Of a DNA stretch of 64,000 bases, positions 53,129-62,389 are shown piece by piece (positions within the stretch are counted from its first letter, which is position 1; each line of letters begins with the position of its first letter). This stretch comes from Natronincola ferrireducens (GTDB lineage: Bacteria; Bacillota; Clostridia; Peptostreptococcales; Natronincolaceae): positions 1 to 64,000 of the forward strand of contig NZ_FNFP01000011.1 in NCBI RefSeq assembly GCF_900100845.1. Direction: 5' to 3'. The notes below the pieces were generated by a model. It made no database searches. It was not told the origin of the DNA and saw only the letters and a program-made list of their open reading frames with translations. Made by a program: the position numbers and the translations under genes.

Positions 53129-54151
53129 ATGAATAAAAGTAATAATAAACTTCAAATAAGAAACAGTACAGCAGAATTTTTAATTTTTACATCACAAACA
53201 GAGGAAAATTCTATTGAAGTCATGATTGTAGATGAAAACGTATGGTTAACTCAAGACATGATTGCGACACTTTACGGGAAAGGGCGCTCTACCATCACAG
53301 AGCATTTAAAAAATGTCTTTGTAGACGGCGAATTAGATGAAAAATCAGCATGTCGGAAATTCCGACGAACTGGTGCTGATGGAAAAGTGTATAACACTAA
53401 ATTTTATAATTTAGAAGCAGTGATTGCAGTGGGTTTTAGAACAAATTCTGAGCGAGCTATAGTTTTTCGTCAGTGGGCAACTTCAGTATTGAAGGATTTT
53501 TCTATCAGAGGCTATGTTATTGATAAAGAAAGGCTAAAAAATGGAGCATTTCTAAATGAAGAGTATTTTGATCATTTGCTAGAAGAAATTAGAGAAATTA
53601 GAGCTAGTGAAAGAAAATTTTATCAAAAAATAACAGATATTTATGCTACTGCTATGGATTATTCTCCTGATGCTTTGACAACGAAAACATTTTTTAAAAC
53701 TGTCCAAAATAAATTACATTTTGCAATCCATGGTAAAACAGCTGCAGAGCTTATAGTAGACAGAGCGAATGCAGAGAAAAAAAACATGGGATTAACAACC
53801 TGGAGAAATGCTCCTAAGGGAAAAGTTCTTAAAAGTGATGTATCAATAGCTAAGAATTATTTAACTCTCGAGGAAGTGGACTCCCTTAATAGAATAGTTA
53901 CCATGTACCTTGATTATGCTGAAAATCAAGCAAAAAGAAGAATTCCAATGACGATGGAGGATTGGGCAAGCAGGCTCAATGCTTTCTTGCAATTCAATGA
54001 ATATGAAATATTAAATAACTCAGGAAAAGTCACGGCAGAAATAGCAAAAGCCTTTGCCGAAAGTGAATTTGAGAAATATAGGATTGTTCAAGATAGGCTG
54101 TTTGAGAGTGACTTTGATAGGTTGTTAAAGGAAAGTGAAGTTGAAGAATAG
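53129..54151 (+). CDS. RhuM-family protein
   Basis: The 340-residue product belongs to the RhuM virulence/Fic-associated family (PF13310). The typical blocks are NVWLTQDMIATLYGKGRSTI, then KFYNLEAVIAVGFR, and FRQWATSVLKDFSIRGYVID. The N-terminal part resembles a DNA-binding domain. RhuM proteins are often in mobile elements and defence islands. GGAGGAG precedes ATG 53129. No catalytic role is established. Confidence 0.9.
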   Translation: MNKSNNKLQIRNSTAEFLIFTSQTEENSIEVMIVDENVWLTQDMIATLYGKGRSTITEHLKNVFVDGELDEKSACRKFRRTGADGKVYNTKFYNLEAVIAVGFRTNSERAIVFRQWATSVLKDFSIRGYVIDKERLKNGAFLNEEYFDHLLEEIREIRASERKFYQKITDIYATAMDYSPDALTTKTFFKTVQNKLHFAIHGKTAAELIVDRANAEKKNMGLTTWRNAPKGKVLKSDVSIAKNYLTLEEVDSLNRIVTMYLDYAENQAKRRIPMTMEDWASRLNAFLQFNEYEILNNSGKVTAEIAKAFAESEFEKYRIVQDRLFESDFDRLLKESEVEE

Positions 54152-54247
54152 TGAGTGTTACTTTGGAGAAGCTTTAGGTTACTTACTATTGTGGATATTA
54201 AGAGATATTGCATGAGATTAGTGAAGAATTATATTGATAGAAAAACA

Positions 54248-54300
54248 AATGGGTGGCAATGCTACCATCCAAAAGTTATAGGAAACTATGGAAAGATATA
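54248..54300. repeat. Partial dispersed repeat, copy C
   Basis: AAATGGGTGGCAATG, then AAAAGTTATAGGAAACTATGG and AAAGATATA match the head of copies A and B. The rest of the repeat is absent. A piece of its middle, CCTACATTTCAACATTTTC, occurs at about 55349-55367, so copy C may be split. Confidence 0.55.
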
Positions 54301-54313
54301 AAAAGCAGAGAGG

Positions 54314-54550
54314 GCTTATTATATCAACTACATAACTTATAAAGGGGTCCAGGAGGCAACAAAAGAGGAAAGAAGAGCTTTTGCCTACAAACATCTTAAA
54401 GTCTTTTGTATTGCTAATATATTTTTTGTAATTTATTCGATTATCTCCCTTATATTTCATTATTCTACAGGATTAGATGTAGGAGTTTTTATAGTGATTA
54501 TTATCATTTCAGCTATTAGAACTGTCCCCTATGAGCTAAAGGAAAAATAG
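54314..54550 (+). pseudogene. Membrane-protein C-terminal remnant
   Basis: A frame ending at TAG 54548 encodes EERRAFAYKHLKVFCIANIFFVIYSIISLIF and a second hydrophobic stretch, a two-segment membrane tail. It has no start codon and begins at the edge of repeat copy C. The upstream part was probably lost when the repeat inserted or recombined. Confidence 0.4.
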
Positions 54551-54620
54551 AATATTAAGTAAAGAATTGTGGAATTTTATAGAAAATTATAGATAAATTA
54601 TTTATGAGAGGAATGGTGTA

Positions 54621-54830
54621 ATGTCAGTAACAGATTTCGGAGTAGTTCAAAAATGGGCTCAGCTACCTGAAAATATAAAAAAACTTATTTTAGCAAATGT
54701 ATTTTGTCCTTCTTGCGGAGTCACAACCATTAAAAAATATACTTTGCATGATGATAAATCTGATATTTTACTTAAAGGTAAATGTAGTAAATGTGGCAAG
54801 GATGTAGCGAGGTTTGTTGAAAATGAATAA
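54621..54830 (+). CDS. Zinc-ribbon small protein
   Basis: The 69-residue product has two CxxC pairs, CPSCG and CSKCG, about 27 residues apart, which form a zinc ribbon. GAGAGGAATGG precedes ATG 54621. It overlaps the ParB-like gene by about eight bases, so the two are linked. A role in nucleic-acid or protein binding is likely but unknown. Confidence 0.65.
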   Translation: MSVTDFGVVQKWAQLPENIKKLILANVFCPSCGVTTIKKYTLHDDKSDILLKGKCSKCGKDVARFVENE

Positions 54831-55249
54831 ATGCAGAAAACTTAAGCTTATGAAGAATTATGTACCGTGTAAGGCCGTTGAAAACGAAGAAATTTTTCGC
54901 AATGGCATCTTCAATTTCAATATTTCAAGAATCCTTGAAGATATTATCAAGAGAGAGTTAGATGTTGAAAGGGAGGATATAAATACTGCTGATTGGTATA
55001 GAATACACTTTCATGGTTTAATTGACGAAACTCATTTACTGTCGGTTGATATAACAAAGCCAGTAATTCAAGCAGAAATTATACCAGGCAGATATGAAAT
55101 AATTGATGGTAACCATAGGTTAGAGAAAGCATATAGAAATAACATAGAGACTGTAAATTCATATAAGCTTAGGAGAGCAACTTGTTAGATATTTTACTGA
55201 CACATCTGGATATAAAACATTTGTAGAATATTGGAATTCTAAGCTTTAA
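54823..55249 (+). pseudogene. Frameshifted ParB-like protein
   Basis: The first frame (54823 to 55188) holds a ParB-like block, AEIIPGRYEIIDGNHRLEKAY. After the frame ends, the neighbouring frame continues with EQLVRYFTD and FVEYWNSKL to TAA 55249, the usual end of such proteins. A single-base change near 55175 would restore one frame. It overlaps the zinc-ribbon gene. It is either a true frameshift or a sequencing error. Confidence 0.55.
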
Positions 55250-55413
55250 TTCAAGCTAAAAATAAAAATGCAAAGCATATGTATAACAATTATAAAACGG
55301 ATTCAAAATAAATATTAAACAAGAAATTTGATGAGTTCCGTAGCCTTTCCTACATTTCAACATTTTCTATGCTGTTTTAACAGCTTCAATAAACTCCTGA
55401 AACTCATAAATGT

Positions 55414-55450
55414 AAAGCCATCATGATCATTCTTGATTCATGATGGCTTT
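55414..55450 (-). terminator. Terminator downstream of pnp
   Basis: AAAGCCATCATGA at 55414-55426 pairs perfectly with TCATGATGGCTTT at 55438-55450. On the reverse strand it lies 30 bases past the pnp stop, and T residues follow in both directions. Confidence 0.75.
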
Positions 55451-55479
55451 ATATTTATATATATTATGGGGGAGAATGT

Positions 55480-57600
55480 CTATTGGGTTTTGTTTTCGTT
55501 TTCTGGCTTAGGTGTAGGTGCTGGCTTCGGTAATAGCGCCTTTTTGGATAACCCTATTTTTCCTTGAGGACTAATTTCCATTACCTTTACTTCAACGAGG
55601 TCACCTTCAGCAAGGATATCCTCAACCTTTTCGACTCTTTCGTGGGCAAGGTTGGATATGTGGATCAAACCTTCTTTCCCTGGTAGAATTTCTACAAAGG
55701 CACCAAAATTCATGATTTTGACAACTTTGCCTGTGTAAATTTCACCTATAACCGCATCTTTTACGATGTTTTCAATCATTTCCAATGCTTTTGCAGCAGA
55801 TGCTTGATCTGATGCAGCAATGTAAATCGTTCCATCATCTTCGATATTGATTTTAACACCAGTAACATCAATGATATTATTGATGACCTTGCCACCTGTA
55901 CCAATAACCTCTTTTATTTTGTCGGGATGCACTTTAAATTTGGTAATCTTAGGTGCATAGGGGGATAACTCAGCCCTAGGTGTGGTGATGGTTTCCTTCA
56001 TTTTATTTAAAATATGTAGTCGTCCAGCTCTAGCCTGCTCTAGGGCCGCCTCCATAATGCTTCTATCTATCCCAGCTATTTTAATATCCATTTGCAGGGC
56101 AGTAATACCATCCTCAGTACCAGCCACCTTTAGGTCCATATCTCCGTAGGCATCCTCCATACCTTGAATATCAGATAAAATAGAAATTTGACCATCTTCT
56201 TTTATGAGGCCCATGGCAATACCAGCCACCATACTTTTAATGGGTACACCAGCATCCATAAGGGAAAGTGTGCTACCACAAACACTTGCTTGAGAGGAAG
56301 ATCCATTACAGCTAAGCACCTCTGATACCACCCGAATAGCATAGGGAAAATCTTCTTTGCTTGGAATCATAGGTGCAAGGGCTCTTTCAACCAAAGCTCC
56401 ATGGCCAATTTCTCTTCTACCCGGACCCCTCAAGAATCGCACCTCCCCAACACTATAGGGAGGGAAGTTATACTGGTGCATGTATCTCTTTTCTTCTTCC
56501 TCACCAATACCATCTATACGCTGAACGTCCCTCAGGTCCCCGAGGGTAGTAACGGTTAATACTTGGGTTTCTCCCCTTGTAAAGAGGCCAGTCCCATGAG
56601 TTTTAGGTAAAATTCCTACTTCAGTCCATATGGGTCTAATTTCGTCTGGTTTACGAAGGTCTGGACGAATACCATCGGCAGTAATCATTTTACGGGTTTC
56701 TTTTTTAATAAGCTTTGCTAGAATGCCATGAACTTCTTTAGAAGAACCTTCATACTTTTCTTCAAAATGTGCCATCGTTTCAGCTTTAATTAGATCGATA
56801 TTTTCACTTCTCTCAGCCTTGTCAGGAGTTTTAATAGCATCAGCTAATCTCGTACCTAAGAATGTGCTGACCTCTGTTAAGAGAGTTTCATCAGCTTCTT
56901 CAATAATCACTTCAGTTTTAGGCTGGCCTACCTCAGATACAATATCCTCGATGAAGCCTATAATACTCTTAATTTCCTCATGAGCAAACATAATGCCATC
57001 TAATATTTGTCCTTCTGTTAGTTCATTGGCACCTGCTTCAATCATGGTAACTGCATCCTTTGTTCCTGAGACCACTAACTCTAATTGGCTAAGCTCCTTC
57101 TGTTGACTGGTGGGGTTGATAATAAATTTATCGTCAATCCTCCCAATTAAAACTGAAGCTGTTGGTCCCATAAAGGGGATTGAGGATACTGAAAGGGCGA
57201 TTGAAGAGCCAATCATGGCTGCGATATCGGGAGGACAATCCTTATCCACCGATAACACGGTAGCAATGACTTGAATTTCATTATGATAACCCTTGGGGAA
57301 TAGGGGCCTAATGTGTCGATCGATTAATCTAGAGGTTAATACTGCCTTTTCACTAGGCCGACCCTCTCTTTTGATAAAGCCACCTGGTATTTTACCAGCA
57401 GCATATAATCTCTCTTCGTAATCACAGCTTAGGGGTAAAAAATCAAGACCTTCCCTAGGACTTTTAGAGGCACATGCAGTAGCTAAAACAACTGTATTGC
57501 CATATGTAACGGTACATGAGCCATTGGCAAGCTCCGCTGTTTTGCCAATTTCAACAATGAAAGATTTTCCTCCAAGCTCGGTTTTAAAGGTTTTTGCCAT
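55480..57600 (-). CDS. pnp: Polynucleotide phosphorylase
   Basis: The 706-residue enzyme is complete. Two RNase PH domains (with CDYEERLYAAGKIPGGFIKREGRPSE and the FLRGPGRREIGHG block) are followed by a KH domain around residues 560-620 and an S1 domain near the end (GEIYTGKVVKIMNFGAFVEI). It degrades RNA from the 3' end, releasing nucleoside diphosphates. The last 15 residues are Pro- and Lys-rich. It is not next to rpsO, its usual partner, so this may be a second copy or a rearranged site. Confidence 0.98.
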   Translation of the reverse strand: MAKTFKTELGGKSFIVEIGKTAELANGSCTVTYGNTVVLATACASKSPREGLDFLPLSCDYEERLYAAGKIPGGFIKREGRPSEKAVLTSRLIDRHIRPLFPKGYHNEIQVIATVLSVDKDCPPDIAAMIGSSIALSVSSIPFMGPTASVLIGRIDDKFIINPTSQQKELSQLELVVSGTKDAVTMIEAGANELTEGQILDGIMFAHEEIKSIIGFIEDIVSEVGQPKTEVIIEEADETLLTEVSTFLGTRLADAIKTPDKAERSENIDLIKAETMAHFEEKYEGSSKEVHGILAKLIKKETRKMITADGIRPDLRKPDEIRPIWTEVGILPKTHGTGLFTRGETQVLTVTTLGDLRDVQRIDGIGEEEEKRYMHQYNFPPYSVGEVRFLRGPGRREIGHGALVERALAPMIPSKEDFPYAIRVVSEVLSCNGSSSQASVCGSTLSLMDAGVPIKSMVAGIAMGLIKEDGQISILSDIQGMEDAYGDMDLKVAGTEDGITALQMDIKIAGIDRSIMEAALEQARAGRLHILNKMKETITTPRAELSPYAPKITKFKVHPDKIKEVIGTGGKVINNIIDVTGVKINIEDDGTIYIAASDQASAAKALEMIENIVKDAVIGEIYTGKVVKIMNFGAFVEILPGKEGLIHISNLAHERVEKVEDILAEGDLVEVKVMEISPQGKIGLSKKALLPKPAPTPKPENENKTQ

Positions 57601-57644
57601 ATAAAATCACTCCTATTCTTTCTTTTTCATCTTATGTTACCTGA

Positions 57645-57899
57645 TTAAAGGTATCTTTCTACATCTTCTACTTTAAACTGTTTCATTTGAGGCGATTGAT
57701 TTTGATAATATTGCAATGTATAGTAATCCTGTGACTGACTCATTATGGTTAAATTAGTAATATCATATTTTTTCAAGAATGCTTCAGTTTTTCCTATGTT
57801 CTCTAGGCATAGTTCTTGTTTGTTATAATTTTTTTCTAGGCCATAATGCCCCCTTAACCAATCTAATAAAAGGCAATCTATAATATCTTTTTCCTTCAT
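57645..57899 (-). CDS. Small hypothetical protein upstream of pnp
   Basis: The 84-residue product has a DCLLLDWLRGHYGL opening and a strand-rich end. Reverse-strand GGAGGGATAAC precedes ATG 57899. I do not recognise a family. It lies between the methyltransferase and pnp on the same strand, and probably is one unit with them. Confidence 0.5.
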   Translation of the reverse strand: MKEKDIIDCLLLDWLRGHYGLEKNYNKQELCLENIGKTEAFLKKYDITNLTIMSQSQDYYTLQYYQNQSPQMKQFKVEDVERYL

Positions 57900-57942
57900 A
57901 GTTATCCCTCCAAAGCTATAACTTTAAACTATAGTAAAATTT

Positions 57943-58548
57943 TTATTTTTTACAAACAGCTACCATTAAGTAGTATTTCATATCTTTTCTAGGGATTTCA
58001 ATTGTTGTATCGATTTGATGATACATGGTTACTTGACCAAAAGGCTTTAGCACATCAATAAACTCCTCCTCAGTATATTGATAAACATGGAAAGGGCAGC
58101 TGCAGGGATGATCCTTCCCGCGGCCAAAGGGGGTTGAGATGATAAGAGTTCCGTCTGGTTTTAGGAGGTTATAGAGATTTTCAACGAATTGTTCATCTCC
58201 TTTAAAATGTTCAATGGTTTCAAAGCTAACAATCGTGTCAAAGGCGCCATAGATTGTATAAAGATCTTTATTTAATGCATCATCTACATGATAGCTTGTT
58301 TTAGCAAAAGGATAATGCTCTTTGGCGTACGCAATAGATTCTTGATCTATGTCAATACCGACTAATTCTTTAATTCTGGGGTTGTCCTTTAATAGGATTT
58401 CGCTACCATAACCACTGCCACAGGCAATGTCTAATACACGACCTTTGCAGAAGGATTTAGCAAACTCATAGCGAGCTATATGTTCAATAAGCATGCCATT
58501 TCTTGGGTTCATTAACTTAGGTATAACTCTTTCTCCTGTATATTTCAT
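57943..58548 (-). CDS. Class I SAM methyltransferase
   Basis: The 201-residue product has motif I VLDIACGSGYGSE, an acidic ribose contact GIDIDQES, and a TFSFETIEHF-like motif IV region (IVSFETIEHF). It resembles UbiE/MenG-type or tylF-type small-molecule methyltransferases, with no specific substrate visible. Reverse-strand AGGAAGGAA lies before its ATG. An CPFHVYQY block near the end is distinctive. Confidence 0.85.
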   Translation of the reverse strand: MKYTGERVIPKLMNPRNGMLIEHIARYEFAKSFCKGRVLDIACGSGYGSEILLKDNPRIKELVGIDIDQESIAYAKEHYPFAKTSYHVDDALNKDLYTIYGAFDTIVSFETIEHFKGDEQFVENLYNLLKPDGTLIISTPFGRGKDHPCSCPFHVYQYTEEEFIDVLKPFGQVTMYHQIDTTIEIPRKDMKYYLMVAVCKK

Positions 58549-58712
58549 AGTGTTTCCTTCCTATTTTTATTCGTATTTATTATAACCATTTATAACTAAT
58601 TAGTATTATAACAAATAAATATAGTTTAAGCAATTTTATGTGGTTTTAAACTTGTTCATATACAATTATTTGTGTATACTAATAAGGGAAAAGATTGCAA
58701 AGGAGGATGCCA

Positions 58713-58970
58713 ATGAAGGAGCTATTAAGTCAGAGGGAAAAGAAGGAACTGAAGAGAAAAAGTTTTTATGATATAATACAACGGGATGTGGAAGAAATGA
58801 TAGAATTATATCAGAACAACCTTGCATTGTTAAAACAAATAAAAGACAATGTAGAAGCAGAGAATAATAGAGATCAGGAACTAGAAGTGTTTAGCGAGCT
58901 TATATATCGTACCGAGTATTTTGCATATCAACTAAAATCAAAAGGACCTAAGATAGACAGACCCATTTGA
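58713..58970 (+). CDS. Helical hypothetical protein
   Basis: The product of about 85 residues is a charged helical protein with a coiled-coil stretch. AAGGAGG precedes ATG 58713, better than ATG 58695. It precedes an excisionase-type gene by 16 bases. Confidence 0.5.
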   Translation: MKELLSQREKKELKRKSFYDIIQRDVEEMIELYQNNLALLKQIKDNVEAENNRDQELEVFSELIYRTEYFAYQLKSKGPKIDRPI

Positions 58971-58986
58971 TGAAAGGAAGGGTAAT

Positions 58987-59187
58987 ATGACGCGGGATAT
59001 TGATAGGGAAGATGAGATTATGACCATTACTGAGGTGGCACAGTACTTAAAGATCAGTGAGGTTACCACTTACAAATTTGTACAACAGGGGAAAATACCA
59101 GGATTCAAAATAGGCCGTCATTGGCGTGTGAAGAGAAGCGATCTGGCAGAATTCATAGAAAAACAAAAAAGAGGCGAAAGAATCTAA
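58987..59187 (+). CDS. Excisionase-type helix-turn-helix protein
   Basis: The 66-residue product is a helix-turn-helix of the excisionase type: TITEVAQYLKISEVTTYKFVQQGKIPGFKIG, then HWRVKRSDL. GAAAGGAAGGG precedes ATG 58987. Such proteins often direct recombinases, but none is adjacent, so it may be a transcription factor. Confidence 0.85.
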   Translation: MTRDIDREDEIMTITEVAQYLKISEVTTYKFVQQGKIPGFKIGRHWRVKRSDLAEFIEKQKRGERI

Positions 59188-59248
59188 CGGATATCTTCCT
59201 TCATAATGAGAGGCTATTAGCTAATGATTATAAAGGAGGAAGAAAAAT

Positions 59249-59494
59249 ATGGATATAAATGATCAAATTTCAATAGAGGAACTGTTACAAACTTGGGTGA
59301 ATCTTTCCTATAAGATGTTTATTGGAAGGGAAAAAAATAAGGAAGATATTGAAACCCGTAGACAAATCATTGATAGATTAAGAGTAAAGGGAATTGAAAA
59401 CATTATGATATCTGGTATGGATGATGCATCCTATACTTTAACATATAAGCACCAGGGTAATAAAGTAACTAAAAAAATCATGATAGAAAAGTAG
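59249..59494 (+). CDS. Small hypothetical protein
   Basis: The 81-residue product is mostly helical, with a strand-rich end (DASYTLTYKHQGNKVTKKI). AAAGGAGG precedes ATG 59249. It follows the HTH gene by 61 bases. No family recognised. Confidence 0.5.
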   Translation: MDINDQISIEELLQTWVNLSYKMFIGREKNKEDIETRRQIIDRLRVKGIENIMISGMDDASYTLTYKHQGNKVTKKIMIEK

Positions 59495-59590
59495 GTTATT
59501 ATAAGGATAGGTCCTCTAAATGGATATATCCTCAATTTATTTCAATAAATTAGCTGATATATTAAGTTTGCTTTTAGGCCAAAATTAACC

Positions 59591-59653
59591 TAGAGGGTAG
59601 AGGGTAGAGGGTAGAGGGTAGAGGGTAGAGGGTAGAGGGTAGAGGGTAGAGGG
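59591..59653. repeat. Nine-copy heptanucleotide tandem repeat (TAGAGGG)
   Basis: The 63 bases from 59591 to 59653 are nine exact copies of TAGAGGG. They read directly into the remnant of a helicase gene. Short tandem arrays of this kind change length by slipped-strand replication, so the locus should vary between strains. The repeat is not a telomere-like end, as it lies inside the chromosome. Confidence 0.9.
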
Positions 59654-59660
59654 CATAGTC

Positions 59661-59810
59661 AATCTAGATGAAATCTATGAAGAAGAAGAGCTCGACATCA
59701 AACTACTTTATGTTGTCATGACAAGAGCTCTCCATAAACTAGATCTGTTTTTTATGAAGAATACGATGCCTGTTTTAGAGGATATTGATAAAGAAACGCA
59801 TACAAAGTAA
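59661..59810 (+). pseudogene. C-terminal fragment of UvrD/HelD-type helicase
   Basis: The frame from 59661 to TAA 59810 reads NLDEIYEEEELDIKLLYVVMTRALHKLDLFF, a form of the LYVAMTRA-L block at the end of UvrD/HelD-type helicases. Everything upstream is missing; the array of TAGAGGG repeats replaces it. The gene was probably lost by recombination at the repeat. Confidence 0.6.
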
Positions 59811-59999
59811 AGATATCTGATAATTATTAATATAAACAAATACCTTGCCTAGTTGATTATACTTTGATATAATATCTCCTTGTGGCTAGTAATTATAATT
59901 ATTCTTAAATAAAAGTAAATATCGATATAGATAGAAAATAGATTTTATTTAAGAATTAAACATATGAAAAACGTTGGAATGGATTGATATTGTTAATCT

Positions 60000-60033
60000 T
60001 CCCTGTTTAGTCTACAGGGAATTTTTTATTTTT
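60000..60033 (+). terminator. Terminator or attenuator before sulP gene
   Basis: TCCCTGT at 60000-60006 pairs with ACAGGGA at 60014-60020, followed by TTTTTTATTTTT. A possible promoter (TTGCCT at 59844-59849 and TATAAT at 59868-59873) lies upstream, so the hairpin would attenuate the transporter transcript. Confidence 0.6.
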
Positions 60034-60061
60034 GTCTAAGTAAGAAGAAGGAGATGGTTTT

Positions 60062-61666
60062 ATGATTTATTTATTAGGAAAAAAGAAAAACAGGTTGGCT
60101 CATTTGTTTAATTTACTTAAACAAAACAAAACAATCATTAAGAATGATATTTTATCCGGGCTAACAGTAGCCCTAGCACTAATTCCAGAGTCGGTGGCAT
60201 TTGCATTTGTGGCGGGGGTTAGTCCTATACTTAGCTTACAAACTGCTGTTATGATGGGACTTGTGGCAGCTATTTTTACAGGAAGACCTGGAATGATTAG
60301 CTCATCGACAGCTGCAATTTCAGTTGTATTTGCATCCCTGATTGCACAACATGGCTTAGATTATCTCTTTGCCACCGTAGTTCTAATGGGAATTATTCAA
60401 GTAGCAATAGGGGTATTAAGATTAGGAAAATATGCAAGGATTATACCCTATCCAGTTATGCTAGGTTTTCTTAACGGGCTATCTATCGTCATGTTCTTAG
60501 CCCAATGGGCGCAATTTAAAGTAGACGGGGTTGTGATGATAAATGGCGTTGAAACGATACAGAAGGTTTGGTTGCCTACGACTGATATGAGCATCATGCT
60601 GGTATTTGTAGTGTTTACAATGGCAATTATTTATTTTGTACCTAAGTTTACCAAAGCCGTTCCATCAAGCTTAGCAGCTATTATTGTAATGACAATTATT
60701 GCAGTTATTTTAGACAAAGGTGGTTATCATCTAAGAACTGTACAAGACTTTGCTGGAATGGAGCTAAGGGGTGGATTACCACAATTTTATATACCTCAAG
60801 TTAAGATAAGCATGGATATGTTAAGGATCATTTTGCCATATGCTATAATTGGAGCCCTAGTTGGATTAACAGAGGCGGTACTGACCCTTAGGGTTATTGA
60901 TGAAATGACGGATACGAGAGGCCGAACCAATAGAGAGTGTGTAGCACAGGGCCTAGCCAATACGATCAATGGATTCTTTGGCGGAATGGGTGGAGATGCC
61001 ATGATCGGGCAGTCTATCATTAACATAAAGTCAGGTGGTAGAACAAGATTATCAGCACTAGTAGCACCAGTAGCACTACTAGTGTTTATTATGTTTGGTT
61101 CAAGCTTGGTTAATGTGATTCCTTTAGCGGCCCTGGTGGGTGTTATGTTTATGGTTGTTGTAGGAACATTTGAGTGGCAAAGCTTAAAGTACGGAAAAAA
61201 GATACCTAAGCAAGATTTTGCAGTGATAGCGGTAGTGACTTTAGTTACAGTATTTGTTGATTTAGCCACAGCTGTAATTATAGGCGTTGTCTTATCGGCA
61301 TTGATGTTTGCTTGGGAAAAAGGGAAAGTCATTTATGTCAATATAGAAAACGGCGAAAATGGTGCTAAGACCTATAAAATAAACGGATCAATATTTTTTG
61401 GTTCTGTATTAAACTTCAAAGAGTTATTTGATATTAAAAATGACCCGGAGGATGTTATTATTGATTTTAAATATGCTAGAGTAATGGATCATTCTGCTAT
61501 TGAAGCAATTAATGCCATAGCAGAAAAGTACGAAAGTGTAGGAAAAAAACTAACTTTAATTCGTCTCAGTGAAGATTGTAAAAAGCTTTTCAAAAATGCC
61601 GAAACAATTGTATGTGTTAAGATAGATGAATCACAGTGTATTACATCTCAGTATCGATACGTATAA
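60062..61666 (+). CDS. SulP-family anion transporter with STAS domain
   Basis: The 534-residue protein has about ten to fourteen membrane segments with the SulP signature: LTVALALIPESVAFAFVAG near the start, then GMISSSTAA. A cytoplasmic STAS domain fills the last 100 residues (INGSIFFGSVLNFKE and VIDFKYARVMDHSA). It probably moves sulfate or bicarbonate. AGAAGGAGATGG precedes ATG 60062. The STAS domain has a MDHSAIEAI segment in place of the usual DSSG block, so phospho-regulation through that Ser is possible but uncertain. Confidence 0.92.
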   Translation: MIYLLGKKKNRLAHLFNLLKQNKTIIKNDILSGLTVALALIPESVAFAFVAGVSPILSLQTAVMMGLVAAIFTGRPGMISSSTAAISVVFASLIAQHGLDYLFATVVLMGIIQVAIGVLRLGKYARIIPYPVMLGFLNGLSIVMFLAQWAQFKVDGVVMINGVETIQKVWLPTTDMSIMLVFVVFTMAIIYFVPKFTKAVPSSLAAIIVMTIIAVILDKGGYHLRTVQDFAGMELRGGLPQFYIPQVKISMDMLRIILPYAIIGALVGLTEAVLTLRVIDEMTDTRGRTNRECVAQGLANTINGFFGGMGGDAMIGQSIINIKSGGRTRLSALVAPVALLVFIMFGSSLVNVIPLAALVGVMFMVVVGTFEWQSLKYGKKIPKQDFAVIAVVTLVTVFVDLATAVIIGVVLSALMFAWEKGKVIYVNIENGENGAKTYKINGSIFFGSVLNFKELFDIKNDPEDVIIDFKYARVMDHSAIEAINAIAEKYESVGKKLTLIRLSEDCKKLFKNAETIVCVKIDESQCITSQYRYV

Positions 61667-61697
61667 TGATAAGAACATAAGGTAAGGAGGTAAAGCC

Positions 61698-62216
61698 TTG
61701 AGACTAATAAAGAAAATGATTCATAAAGATGTAAAAAATCTAGACGGCAGGACATTTGAAAGAAGAGCAGCCAGAGGAATTATTCTAAAGGGCTCAAAGA
61801 TTCTCCTGTTATATACCAAGAGATATAATGACTATAGCTTCCCTGGTGGGGGAGTAGATACTGGGGAGGACTTAATCACTGGGTTGAAAAGAGAACTGGC
61901 TGAAGAAATTGGCGCTAAGAATATCGAAGTCCTCAGGGAGTTTGGATATATTGATGAATATAGACCCCATTATAAACCTGAATATGATCTCATCCACATG
62001 CTATCCTATTTTTATGTATGTAGGATTGATGAGGAATTAGGGGATGCAAACCTTGAGGGTTATGAAATTGCCAACGGCATGGCTTCTGTTTGGATTGATA
62101 TCCATGAAGCAATCAAGCATAATAAAGAAGTTATGGTAAATCAAGAGGTCTCCATGGGACTCTCTATTGAGCGGGAAACATTAGCTTTAGAATTGATAGC
62201 AGAAGAGCTATTATAG
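61698..62216 (+). CDS. Nudix hydrolase
   Basis: The 172-residue enzyme has the Nudix box GGGVDTGEDLITGL followed by KRELAEEIGA, with all metal-binding Glu residues intact. The substrate is unknown. AAGGAGGT precedes TTG 61698. A terminator follows at 62226. It lies 31 bases after the SulP gene, so read-through is possible. Confidence 0.9.
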   Translation: MRLIKKMIHKDVKNLDGRTFERRAARGIILKGSKILLLYTKRYNDYSFPGGGVDTGEDLITGLKRELAEEIGAKNIEVLREFGYIDEYRPHYKPEYDLIHMLSYFYVCRIDEELGDANLEGYEIANGMASVWIDIHEAIKHNKEVMVNQEVSMGLSIERETLALELIAEELL

Positions 62217-62225
62217 TTAAATTAA

Positions 62226-62262
62226 GGCATCTATCTTCTATAAATGGGATAGATGCCTTTTT
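62226..62262 (+). terminator. Terminator downstream of Nudix gene
   Basis: GGCATCTATC at 62226-62235 pairs perfectly with GATAGATGCC at 62248-62257, followed by five T. Confidence 0.85.
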
Positions 62263-62389
62263 ATATCTAATAAAATCAGTTATAATGATTTAAGAGGAAA
62301 GAAAAAGGTTTTAAACAATATACTTATAAGATAAAAGAAAGTAGTTTAATCTTTAAAGGTTAAAAACTGCATCAAGGGAGGCAGATTAA

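Noticed and set aside
59591-59653. Possible CRISPR array or telomere-like repeat
   Set aside because: The seven-base units are perfectly tandem without spacers, and they lie inside the chromosome.
60796-61332. Long leftward frame within the SulP gene
   Set aside because: It is antisense to a clear transporter; low-complexity Ser/Thr/Pro composition marks a shadow frame.
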